Source: Chamaea fasciata
Taxonomy: Eukaryota; Chordata; Aves; Passeriformes; Sylviidae
Direction of reading: 5' to 3'
Assembly: GCA_029207755.1 (NCBI GenBank)
Contig: JARCOQ010000067.1
Span: 248,001-312,000 of the forward strand
Length of the DNA stretch: 64,000 bases
Shown here: positions 39,601-51,600 of the stretch, one piece after another
Layout of the letters: each line of letters starts with the position of its first letter
Position numbering within the stretch: position 1 is the stretch's first letter
The notes under the pieces: model-generated
Told to the model about the DNA's origin: nothing
Seen by the model: the letters and a program-made list of their open reading frames with translations, nothing else
The model's database searches: none
Translations under genes and position numbers: made by a program

Positions 39601-42600
39601 CTCCTGCATCATTCCTCCAGGCTCAGGGGGTTGGTTCTTCCCTGCCTGCAAACACTCCCTGGCCAAGTGGGACTGGTGGCTCGAGTCTCCACCTTCTTCC
39701 CAAAAAGCTCAGCTCAGGAGGAGAGCGATTCCTGTGCATGGAAATATCCCAGCGAGGCTCTTCCCCTGCCCTGCCAGCAAACAGGGAATGGGGTGTTAGC
39801 AGCACGCCCTGTCCCGTGGCTGGAGGTCACTCACCCCCTTCCCCACCCTCTTTCCAAACAGAATAGCATCTTCAGGAGCAGGAGGATGTTGTTTAACTGG
39901 AGGTAAAAGCTCTCCTTTGGAATGAGGTGCAGGTAACCCACGGGGTTCCCATGGCTCTGGTTTGCTCTCTGGCTGTTCCTGGACTCTAAAATCTGAAATT
40001 CCTTTAATTGGAGCTACGTCTCACATGTTTAATGAGCAAAAGAGCAGTGCAGACCCTCCTGAAGGCCACCCTGAGAGACAGGCAGTCCTTTCTCCTCCTT
40101 CTTCCCCTTCTCTCTCCTCTCCTCCCTGCCCCAGGACTCTCAGACCCCACTTTTTCAGCTCTCTGTAGGTGATGTCAGTGATGCAGAGGAAATTCCTGAC
40201 CCAAATTCCCCCTGGACATGCCCAAACCCCCCCCCCCAGTTCCCAATCTCCCAACCTGACCCTGCCACTCCCTCCCTCCAGTTCCCTTCCAATCCTTTCC
40301 TGTGAAGGAAGAACTTCATTTTCCCTTCCAGCCGAAGGAGTTCTGCCATTCTTAACTCTCGTCCCGTTCTGGCACAAATCCCTCCTCAGATGTGGTCACA
40401 CATATGGATTATATCCCATCTGTTTAAAGGTTTAAATGCCTAAAGCCTTAATGTTTGGATAATAGATGGATACGGTAGCTTTGTTATTCCGGAGTGAGAG
40501 GCTCGTTCTGCATTGAGCTCCCCGGCTCTGCAGCTTCTGAGCTCTCTCCGTTATAATTGTGTGTAACCTTTTAAAACAGAATGGTTAACCCCTTGATTTA
40601 TGATCTTAAGCCCCATTATTCGGATGATTTTTAACTTTTAATATCTAAAGGGAGGCTTTTTCCAAAGCTCCTCCATAGCATGGCTCAAGCATCTGGCTTT
40701 GTGATCTCTGACTGGAATAACTTCCAGCACTGAGGAAAAAGAACATTTTTTTTTTTTTAGTACCTCTGGCTTTTTTTTTTTTTTTTTGGTCTATTTTATC
40801 CCTGTTTGTATTTATGCTTTCCTTTTTATTAGTCTTTTTTTCCATTCTGTACCTTCCCTGATTTCTCACTCATTTGTGCAGCCGTTCTGTCATTACATTT
40901 TCCCTTTGCAGACCAAGTGTTTGGATAAAGAGGGACGTGCCTGATGGAAAACAAACGGAATGCTCAGTCACAGCATGACCTGGTGCTTCTGGATTTCTTG
41001 GTGGCACTCCCAGGGCCTGTAGGGACTTCATATCCCCCCATGGCTTGTTCTCTACAGGCACAAAATTCACACTTATTGAGGGGAAAATGCTTAACTTGTG
41101 TCCCTGCTCTTTGTGTTTGGAGAGGGAAAGAGAAACCTCGTCTCCCAGCCCTGTCAGTCTGGTCCTTTCCCACTAAATCCACTTCAAATACTTGGGTTTT
41201 TTTTTTCATAAAGCCATTTGAAAGACTTAATGGACTGTGATTTTTTCTCGTCGTGGAAGAGCTATAGTGAGGCTGAGAGTGACACTTAATAGTCTGTCGA
41301 GAGAAGATGTACAAAAACCCCCATCTCTGTTTTTTTTTTGTTTTTTTTTTTTTTAAGAGAACAGTGCTTTTGTTAGTCTGGGATTATTTCTGGCAGCATC
41401 ACAAGCCTCACACTGGAGTGGTTCAGATTAACTTATATAAAAACACTTCTCTGGGTGTTTACATGAATGAATTGGTGCCTTTTCCTTGCTTTTCTCTCAG
41501 CCACCTGCGAGCATCTCCCTGGAAGGTTGTGCTGAGCCCCTCCTGGCTGGCTCATCTCCCTGATTTTCATGGGATTTTTTTTTGCCCCTGTGGAGATGCC
41601 TGGCAGTGGGAAATGTGACCCTCTCTGGTTTTTTTTTTCCCTCAGCCATGTCCAAGTCTGCTGTGAAGATCTCCTCGGACCTGCTGGCCAACCCCCTGTG
41701 TGAGCAGGAGCCCTCGTTCCTCGAGATGGTCACGGCCTTCGACACGGCCATGAAGAGGATGGACTCCTTCAACCAGGAGAAGGTGGAATGGCTTTGGCTG
41801 GAAAATGGGACTGCTGGGGGGTTCGTGGAATCGTGGAATGGTTGGGGTTGGGAGGGATTTGAACCCATCCCATTCCACCCCCTGCCACGAGCAGGGGACA
41901 CCTCCCACTGTTCCAGGGTGCTCCAGCCTGGCCCTGGACACTTCCAGGGATCCAGGGGCAGCCGCAGCTCCTCTGGGAATTCCATCCCAGCCTCTCCTCA
42001 CCCTCCCAGCCAGGAATTCCTTCCCAAAATCCCATCTATCCCTGTACTCTGGCAGTGGGAAGCCATTCCCTGTGTGCTGTCCCTCCATCCCTTGTCCAAA
42101 ATCCTCGTGTCTCCCCTCTTTCCCTTTTTGTCATCACCCTGAGACTTTTCCCACAAGAGTTTCTCGAATCTCAGTCTTCTGGCTGGGATTTCAGCTCCCA
42201 TGGGGGAAATTCCCTCTCTTTTGGTTGAAGGCCATCGTGGCTGTGCTCAGGATCCCTCCCCATCCCGTGGTGGGCTCCGTTCAAACCCGTCCTTGTGCAG
42301 ATGGGATTTTCCAACAATCCTGACGTGCAGTCCTCCCTTTTTTTGCTTTCCACAGGTGAATCAGATCCAAAAGACGGTCATAGAGCCTTTGAAAAAGTGA
42401 GTACCAACCGTCATCTCGTGGGGTTTGTCCTCATCCTGAGCTTTAGGGGTGTGGATCCTGGAGAGAGGCTGGAAATCAGCTACTGCACAGAGGGACAATC
42501 CTGCCCTGGTCCTGCTGGCCACACTGGCTTCGGTACCTTAATTCATCATAATTTTAACCTTTTTGGCCACCTGTAGCATAAAGAACTCTTGAGATATAAA

Positions 42601-45600
42601 ATCATGGAGCATCCTGGGCTTGGAGGGACCCCTAAAAGATGAATAACTCAACTTTCTCTCTGTTTATGTGTTGGTTTTTACCAACTCTTCGCTCCAGCGA
42701 AGGCACAAAACCAGCTGGAGATCATCCAGAAGGGGTCAGAAATTGGCTGGTTGAGCAAAAGTTTCTTTCATTTGGAAATTTTCCTAAAAAAGAAAAAGGA
42801 GAAAGTGAAAGTTCCTGCATGTTTATAAATAATATTTCCATGCAAAGGAGGAGAGATTGCAGAGCCTTTGTAGCCAGCGAGGTTGGAAATGAGTAAACAC
42901 CCAAATCTCACAGTTTTGTCACATCTGGCCTGTGAAATTTCCACCTTTTCCAGGGTCACAGGCTGTACCCCCCAAACCTTTCAGGATAACTTCAATTCTC
43001 CCCCAAATATCCCCTTAAATCCCGAGATTTGCTGTTTTGTTACAGGAGCAGAGCCAGCGAGCAAAAAATAAAATGAAATTACTTTAATATGACAGTAAGT
43101 GTTGCAAATTGCTGAATAACAATTTCAGTTTAGGTTTGACACACAGAGGGGTTGTCGTGGTTTAGGTTTTTGTGGGGTTTTTTGCCTTTTTTTTTTTTTT
43201 TTTTCCCCCTGAAGTTGTTGTTTCTGCCCAAATCTGAAAGTAAAATCTCATGGATCACTTAACACCTGAGGTTACTGCATGTTCCTGTCTGGGGGACGTT
43301 TGGTGACTCAAGTTTTACCTTGGTCCTCTATCCACCACCAGAAATTCCTGCTTATTTCAGGGAGAAAAAAAAATAAGAAGAAAGAAAAAAAAAAAGGGAA
43401 AAAAAAATCTCAGCCTTTTGCTGTGGAATTGTGTTGCTTATTATCTAGATTGTCCTCATGAAAGATACATTAACTTTTTCTTCCAGCATTCTGTTAAAAT
43501 TGGAAGAACTTGTGTTTCTGAGATATTCTGGGTGGGTTTTTTTTTCTTTTTTTCTTCCACTCAGCTTGTGTTAGTTGGTGAAATGAAAGACAATCCCTTC
43601 CCCTGCAAACCTGCCTTGGGTTTGAAACCCCGGGGTGGTGAATTCAGGACAAGAAAACCATTTCCATTTGCTCGTGGGAGGTGCTCCGAGGGCTGTTCTC
43701 CAATTTTGGGAACAGGAGCCTGCTCCAAGTCAAGGGATGGTGCCAGGCCAGGGTGACCAGGACATTCCCATGGCCAAACCTCTCCAATTTTAGGGAATGC
43801 AGGGCGTGAGAGAGGAAAAGGCTCCAGGGAGACCTCAGAGTACTAAAGGGGCTCCAGGAGAGGTGAAGAGGGACTGGGGACAAGGGCTGGAGGGACAGGA
43901 CACAGGGAATGGCTTCAAACTGAAAAAGGGGAGATTTGGGTGGGATATTGGGAAGGAATTCCTGCCTGTGAGGGTGGGGAGAGGCTGGGATGGAATTCCC
44001 TGAGGATTCCCCATTTCTGGAAGCGTCCAAGGCGAGTTTAGAGCAACATGGGGCAGTGGAAGGTGTGGAAGGGGATGGATCTGGATGATCCTTCGGGTCC
44101 CACCCAGCCCATTCCACGTTTCCCTGACTGGGGACACTCGGTTATCTGCCCAGTCCTCAGTCCAACACCAGGGTGTTTACTCTGACCTCCTGGCTGCTTT
44201 CCAACCTCAACAATTCTCTCCAACTTCCTGAATTTCCATTGGCCTAGCAGATGAGAGGGTTTGGTTTTTTTTTTCCCTTTTCCTGCCCTTTGGCACCTGC
44301 AAAGCTTCACCCTGCGTGCCTTTAACCAGCTTACCTTCCGTGCTGGGGAAGCTTCATCCCCACTCCGAGAACAAAAATGCTTCTTCCCTTCCCTCCTTCT
44401 TCCCTTTGTAGGTGCATCCCTGGCCAGGAACATTTCTGAGAAGCCCAAGGGTCCATTTTGAGGCTAATGAGATGCAGGAGAGAAATGCAGAGCTTGCACC
44501 TCCCTCCCCTTGTCCTGCTGGCAGATAAACCCCAGTGCCGGTTCTGGCAGAAAAGTTCCAGATTAATGAAAGCTGCCTTGAGGAGCCCTTCTTATTTCCA
44601 GTTAGGTTTTCCAGCTCTCCCAAAGCCTCTCCCAACTTTGCTCTGACCTAGAAAAAAAAAAAAAAAAAAAGAGGCTTTTTAATTTATTTTTTTTTCTCCA
44701 ACAGCTGCACTGTATTACATCTTCACTGGTGGTCTTTTATAGTTTGTTAGCCAAAGAAACAGATAAGTATAACCCAGACAATTATCATTAGTGGTAATAT
44801 ATTGTAATCAGAGGCACATGGGCAGTAAAATCTCCATTCAGTTGTCCAGGGGTTGGAGTTTCCGGGCAAATATTGGGGAATTTGTTAAACCATGTTGAAA
44901 AAAAGCAGTAGTAGATTTAGTGAGGGGGCGGGGTGGAGGCTTGTATTGTTTCAGTCCTTCTGCTTCTGGGCTCGTAGGGTTATTCACAATTTGGCTTTTT
45001 GAGCCCCAAAGAGCCCTTTGGCTGGGAATGACTCATTTATTTTCAGGGAAAGAGCAAAGCTCCAGTGAGAATATTGCATTTTTCAGGGGATGGGTTGGGC
45101 GAGGAGCTGGGCAGGAGGGATGGGCTCCTCTTTGGGAGCTGCCTGTGGAATCTCACAGCAGAGCAGCGGATCTGGGGCAAAAGGGAACAAAAGCTGGTCT
45201 GGACTTTGCTCTCCCAGTTCTACCCAGTGAAGGCAGGGTCAGGGATTGGGGATGGAGTCTTAATGTTCCATATTGTGTGTCCGTATTTAAGGAAGGAAGC
45301 GGCTTACACGAGCCAGGTGGTTTGGAAATCCACGGGATTTAGGGCCTTTCACGTTGGGAGCCGATTTCCAGGGCCACAGGTCTCAATTTAACTGGCTCTG
45401 TCTGACCCTCTCAGAGCAAGGGGGTGGCCTGGTCACCTTGGCTTGGTGCTCTTCCCTTGGAGCATTGTCCTGCTCACAAATCCAGAGAGGTTTTGGCCAT
45501 GGGGATATCATGGTCACCTTGAATTGGTGCCAATCCTTTAGAGCACGTTCCTGTTCCCAAAATTGGAGAAGTTTTGGCCATGGGGATGTCCTGGTCACGC

Positions 45601-48600
45601 TGGCACAGGATCACCCCACTGGAGCATTGTCCTTGTCCCAGAACTGGAGAGGTTTTGGCATTGGGAATGTCATGGTCACCCTGGCATAGTACAACCCCTT
45701 TGATCTGGGGCGTTGTCCTGCTCCCAAAATTGGAAAATCGGCCACGGGGATGTCCTGGTCACCCTGGCTTTGGCAGGGGGGACACAGACGGTGCTGCCAC
45801 CGAGGTGCCACCACCCAGGGGCAGGTGTCAGACCTGTGGGACATCCCAGAGGTGCAATCCAGGAGCAGTGAGGGATAAATTCCATCAGAGCCGCGTGTCA
45901 CCAACATCCGCCGGCGACACAAGCGGGAGGGAGATCCCTCATTCCACCTCCCTCCCACCACCCCACCATTCCCAGGGTCCCTCCAGCTGCCAGGAAAAGG
46001 CAGCCAGAGCTGGCCAGGAGCAGCTCCAGGGGTGCAGGACCGGAAGCAGGAAAAGCAGCTTTCATGTCCTTAACGAGCCCCTAATGAGGATTTGGAGCAG
46101 CCACATGGCCGCCTAATCCTCCAGCACGCCGCTTCCTCGTCCTGGCCTCTCCATTCCTGCACCTTTTCCCTCCAGGAGGAAGGGTTGGGTTTAATTTCCC
46201 CCTTCCTGGTGGGTGGATGGGCCCCCACGGATGTGTGGGCACGAGCTGAGGAATGGCAGGAATCCCTCTCCATGCTCCAGCCTCTCCTGAGCCATCCTGG
46301 TGCCTCTCCAAACTTGCCCCCACCTCATCCACCGTCGCTTGCTTTGGCATCTGATGCTTCCCAGCTCTGTTGTTCCTTTTTCTTTACCTGTCCATCACCA
46401 GCTGTAGATCTTGTCCGCTTCCTTTTGGTTTCTTATCCAAGATCTCATCCCAAAAATAATGCCCTGGGGAAGAGCCACAGGTCCAGCTCGCAGGCTGCCA
46501 GTGAGGGCCTTTGAGGTGCTTGAAAACAAGGAGAATTGAAGGTTTTACCATTATTTTTCCCTGTGCCAAAGCTCCAGCACCCCTTTTCCCACTAAAAATG
46601 GGTCCTGGAGGAAGCAGTGGGATGAGGATTTGGGATGGAGAGGGTGAGAAGACAGAGAGGTGACAGAATGTTCCCACTCCTCGAGCCATCCCCACCATCC
46701 CCAGGACTTCTCCCCAGCAGAGACATGGGAAGGAATTTCCAATTTCCCAGCCCCAGATTTGTCAGCTGGGCTGAGTAACAAACTGATCTGGCAGCACTGG
46801 GAATCCTGGGGCACTTTTATCTCCCGTGGCAGCGTCTGTCCAACCCCGTCCTTTAATTACGGGGAGCTGAAGGGAGGCTGGCGTGGAGACGAGGTGGGAA
46901 CACGATTTCGAATGCAGGGAACGGGCTGATTTAGATGTTTTTCCAAGGATAACCTGTCATCCTGTGAGGAGTTCACCGACAGGTTCCCCCTCTCACCCCC
47001 CCACAGCCACGGGCATAGTAATTTGTATTTTCTTTTCGTTATCCCTGCGTATCTTCCCCTCACCTGCTCCTCTTAAGCCGCCTGGGCTGTAATCCCCTCT
47101 CAGCAGCCTTCCCTAAAAAGTGACAGGGAACAACAGCAGCTTATTCCTCAAGCTGCTTTCATGGCAGGGGCTCTAATACCCCGTGTGCTGTTTTACCTTC
47201 ACTTTGCCACCGTTCCCACCAAATTTGCTTTCGAGTCGGCTTTGATTTTCTTGAGTTTGAATTAAGAGAAGGAAGTCTTGGGTTACAGAGGGTTGGTGGG
47301 GGGATTTGGGAGTGGGTCGTGGCTGTCAGACCCCCTCATTCCCTATGGAGGAAGATGGGTTATTGACAATATTGGGTTTTAGGAACATAATTTTCAGGGT
47401 AAGAGTTGTCAAACCCTGGCGCAGTCTGCCCAGGAGTCACCATCCCTGGAAGTGCTCAAAAAATGTATGGATGTGGCATTTTGTGGCTTAGTGGTTGGAC
47501 TCGGTTTTAGGGCTCTTTTCCAACCTTGCTGATTCCATGATTTGTTATAAACACCCACATCTGCTCCGGGGTTTTCCTCTGTGCATCTCACGGGGACAGG
47601 AATTGTGGATGAGTGGAATGGATGAGTGAAACACCCGGGATTTGCTTGTGAGCCTTCCCTGCTCTTTCCCCATGCCCCTGCTCCCCTGAAATTCTCCGTG
47701 GAGCTGTTCAGACTCCATTTCCAAAGGGCTCCTTGGCTGCTGCTCCCCTCCCAGTCGATCCCAGTCCCTCTCCTGCCGGGTGGGGCTGGTGGTGCTTCTC
47801 CAAAGGCTTTGGAAAACTCTTCTGATCCCTGCGGGGCTGTTGTTGGAGGGCGTGGCAGTGGCTGTGGATGGCAGAGGCTCTGCACAGCCTTTGTGCCAGG
47901 CTCTGCACCGGGGGCATTTGTCAATAACGTGCATGGGATGGTTGTGGAGACACTGGGGCCACGTGTGGAGTCAGGAATTCCTCGGAATAACTTGGCGCCG
48001 GCGGGAGCTCGGCTCTGCCTCTCCCCCTGCACGGGTGTTTGGCACCCCGGGCACCCGCCTTGGGATCGTCTTTCTGTCCACACAGGGAGAAAAACCCGAG
48101 CAGGGCTTGGAACCCCTTCTCCGTGAACCCCAGGGGAATTCAGAGCCGCTGGGCTCACGGGGAATTCAGCATTCCTTCAGCAGCCAGAGGCGGCTTTGCC
48201 TCACTCCGGAGCAGTCCAAGGAAGGTCCTTCCCCGCTTGAGCTGAGCTGATCCTGCGTGGAAATTAAACCAGGGAGAGTGGGGCTGGCGTGGGAAGAGTT
48301 CGGTGGGCACAGGGAGAGCTCGGTGGGCACAGGGAGAGCTCGGTGGGCACAGGGAGAGTTCAGTGGGCACAGGGAGAGCTCGGTGGGCACAGGGAGAACT
48401 CGGTGGGCACAGGGAGAGTTCAGTGGGCACAGGGAGAGCTCAGTGGGCACAGGGAGAGTTCAGTGGGCACAGGGAGAGCTCGGTGGGCACAGGGAGAGCT
48501 GGGTGAGCACAGGGAGAGCTCAGTGGGCACAGGGAGAGTTCAGTGGGCACAGGGAGAGCTGGGTGAGCACAGGGAGAGTTCAGTGGGCGCAGGGAGAGCT

Positions 48601-51600
48601 CGGTGGGCACAGGGAGAGTTCAGTGGGCACAGGGAGAGCTCAGTGGGCACAGGGAGAGCTCGGTGGGCACAGGGAGAGCTCAGTGGGCACAGGGAGAGCT
48701 CAGTGGGCACAGGGAGAGCTCGGTGGGCACAGGGAGAGCTCGGTGGGCACAGGGAGAGTTCAGTGGGCACAGGGAGAGTTTGGTGGACACAGGGAGAGTT
48801 CAGTGGGCACAGGGAGAGTTTGGTGGACACAGGGAGAGTTCAGTGGGCACAGGGAGAGTTCAGTGGGCACAGGGAGAGCTGGGTGGGCACAGGGAGAGTT
48901 CAGTGGGCACAGGGAAAGCTCGGTGGGCACAGGGAGAGCTCAGTGAGCACAGGGAGAGTTCAGTGGGCACAGGGAAAGCTCGGTGGGCACAGGGAGAGCT
49001 CGGTGGGCACAGGGAAAGCTCGGTGGGCACAGGGAGAGCTCAGTGGGCACAGGGAGAGCTCGGTGGGCACAGGGAAAGCTCAATGGGCACAGGGAGAGCT
49101 CAGTGGGCGCAGGGAGAGCTCGGTGGGCACAGGGAGAGCTCGGTGGGCACAGGGAGAGCTCAGTGAGCACAGGGAGAGCTCGGTGGGCACAGGGAGAGCT
49201 CCTTGGGGCATTGGTGGCATCCAGAAAAGCCACAAGCGACCCAGCTCTCCGCTGGTGGAGGACAACCACACTGAGGGAACCTCCAACAGTGATGGGGTTG
49301 GTTTTGAACTAAAAAAGGGGAGATTTAAGCAAGATATTGGGAAGGGATTTTTTTTCCCTGTGAGGATGGGGATGGCGCAGGTTGCCCAGAGAAGCTGGAA
49401 AACACTTCCTCACCCCTGGAAGTGCCCAAGGCCAGCTCGGATGGGGCTTGGAACACTCTGGGACAGTGGAAGGTGTCCCTGCCCATGGCTGGGGGGTGGA
49501 ACGAGGTGATTTAAGGTCCCTTCCCGCCCGAGCCAGTGTGGGATTCCACGATTCCCAGCGCCCAGGCTGGAACTCAGGACACTCGGAGCCGGGCACGGCT
49601 GCGGCTCCGGGGAGCTGGGCCCCCCCTGCTCTCGGAAATGCAGCGTATAATCTATGCATTAAAAGTCCTTGTGAGACAGGAGCTGCTGTGCCTACACAGT
49701 TCCAGCCTCTTCAGATCCAGCCCTGTAGATATTTTTTTTAAAGCTCTGCCGGAGCACAGTGTCCTTCCATTACTGGGCTGCGAAATTGCACCGAGTCCAT
49801 ACCGGGAATAAAAAAGGGGGGAAAAAAAAATAAAAATCAAAATCAAGCCTTTTTTTTTTTTTTCCTCCCTTTTTTAAAACCCAGATTTAACTTCAAAGTA
49901 AATGGAAACTGCGTCGCTGCTCGTCTTGGGCGTCCTCCCTCGCTGCTTTCTCCCAGGGAAAGGGTTGGCTCTTCCCTGCGGAGCGGGATTGGGGGTGGAA
50001 GGGGCTGCGTGTGACTTTGCTGGAGTCTCGTGGCTCTCTTCAGGCAGGAGCACTGGGGAGTGCCAGGAAAAGGCCAGGAAAACGCCGCTAACAGCTGGGT
50101 TTGGCCGCCAGCACGAGGCTCGGTGGTTTGGGGACGTCTCAGGAATGGCTTTTCCGAGATTTGCTGGATGTGGTGGCCGTGCTGAGGGCTTGGTGCACAG
50201 CAGGGAAGGGAGGATTTCCCAGCCTCCAGCCTGGATTCTCCTCTGACATTCCCATGCCTGGATTCCCACTGTGGAGGAGCAGCCCAGCTCATCCCCGTGG
50301 TCTTTATTCTCTGCTTTAGGTGCGAGGTTTTGTGTCCTTCCCAAACTTCCCCCGTGAGGGACAGAACATGAAATAAACCAGGAAAGGTTCTGGACTGATG
50401 GGGTCCTCCTTCCCATCATTAATAACCGGGAGAAATTCCTACAGGAGCTGCCACCTGGAGCTGCTGGCGAGGTGTGTGTACCACGCTGGGAAAGAGCATC
50501 CCATAGTGAGGAGACCTGGCATAAAAACATCCCTGGAAATGCTCCAGGCCAGGCTGGAGTGGGCTTGGAGCCTCCTGGGCCAGTGGAAGATGTCCCTGCC
50601 CCAAACTGGAGACTCCTGAAGGTCTTTTCCAACCCAAACCATTCCCTGCTTCCGTGAACCCAAACCATTATCCCACGAGACCTCTCAACCCGGCCACCCC
50701 TTCCCACCCCTGCCCTCCATCCCTATTTCCCTAACCCCTCTCCCGGCAGATTTTTGGATTTTACAAAGAGGTAGGAGAGATTTTAGCAGGCCAGGAGCTG
50801 GCGAGGCCATGCCCGGAGCCTGCTGCATCCAGGACACGGCTCCCATTTAAATATAATGGGATGGTGTGGGACGGTGGCCATAAAAAGCAATGTCAGGGCA
50901 GAGCATCTGATCCGCTGCGGGCAGCTGGAGCGGCTCCCTGATGACTTTCCCAGGTTGTTCCCTCATCCCCAATCTGTTGCAACAGAGGGAAAATATCATG
51001 GGGATATATATTTATATTTATATTTAAATGGATTTGTTCTGTGCCAGCCTCGGGGGATGTGTAGGACCGGGCAGGATTGAAGGATCACATCCCCGGATCA
51101 GCCTCTCTCGCCCAGGGATGCTCCACACAAAAACATGGATACAAAATATTCCCACTTCTCCCTGGCTCCTGGCGTTTGCCCTTTTGCAAACTGAGGCTCG
51201 GGGATGGAAGTTTTCCCTCAGCACCCACCGGTCCAGCCCATCAGCACCCTCTGGAGCGAGCGGAAAATGGGATTTTAATAGGGCTGGAGTGGCTGGGAAC
51301 ACCCGTGGTTCCGCCTGAACCGTGGATTTAGGTCACATCCAGAGCAAATGACACTCCTCAAGTGACATTTGTGTCTTTTCTTCTTGCTAATGGCCCCCCT
51401 AGTTGGATTTCTATTTCTATTTTTTTTTTTGGTCCATTTTAAGAAGTGGGAAAGCTGTTTGTTCCCTCGTGGAAATAAAATCCAGCGCCAGGGTGCTCAG
51501 AGAAATTTTTCACCATCAATTCCTGGTCTGAACCCCCCAAAATCACCCTGGAATTTATGAATATTAAATGATTATCTGCAGAGGGAGCATCACCTATTTG

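Noticed and set aside
48289..49509. 406-aa plus-strand open frame ([16 protein letters not shown] repeats)
   Set aside because: Product of the 20-bp array; all three frames are open and give the same peptide pattern shifted.
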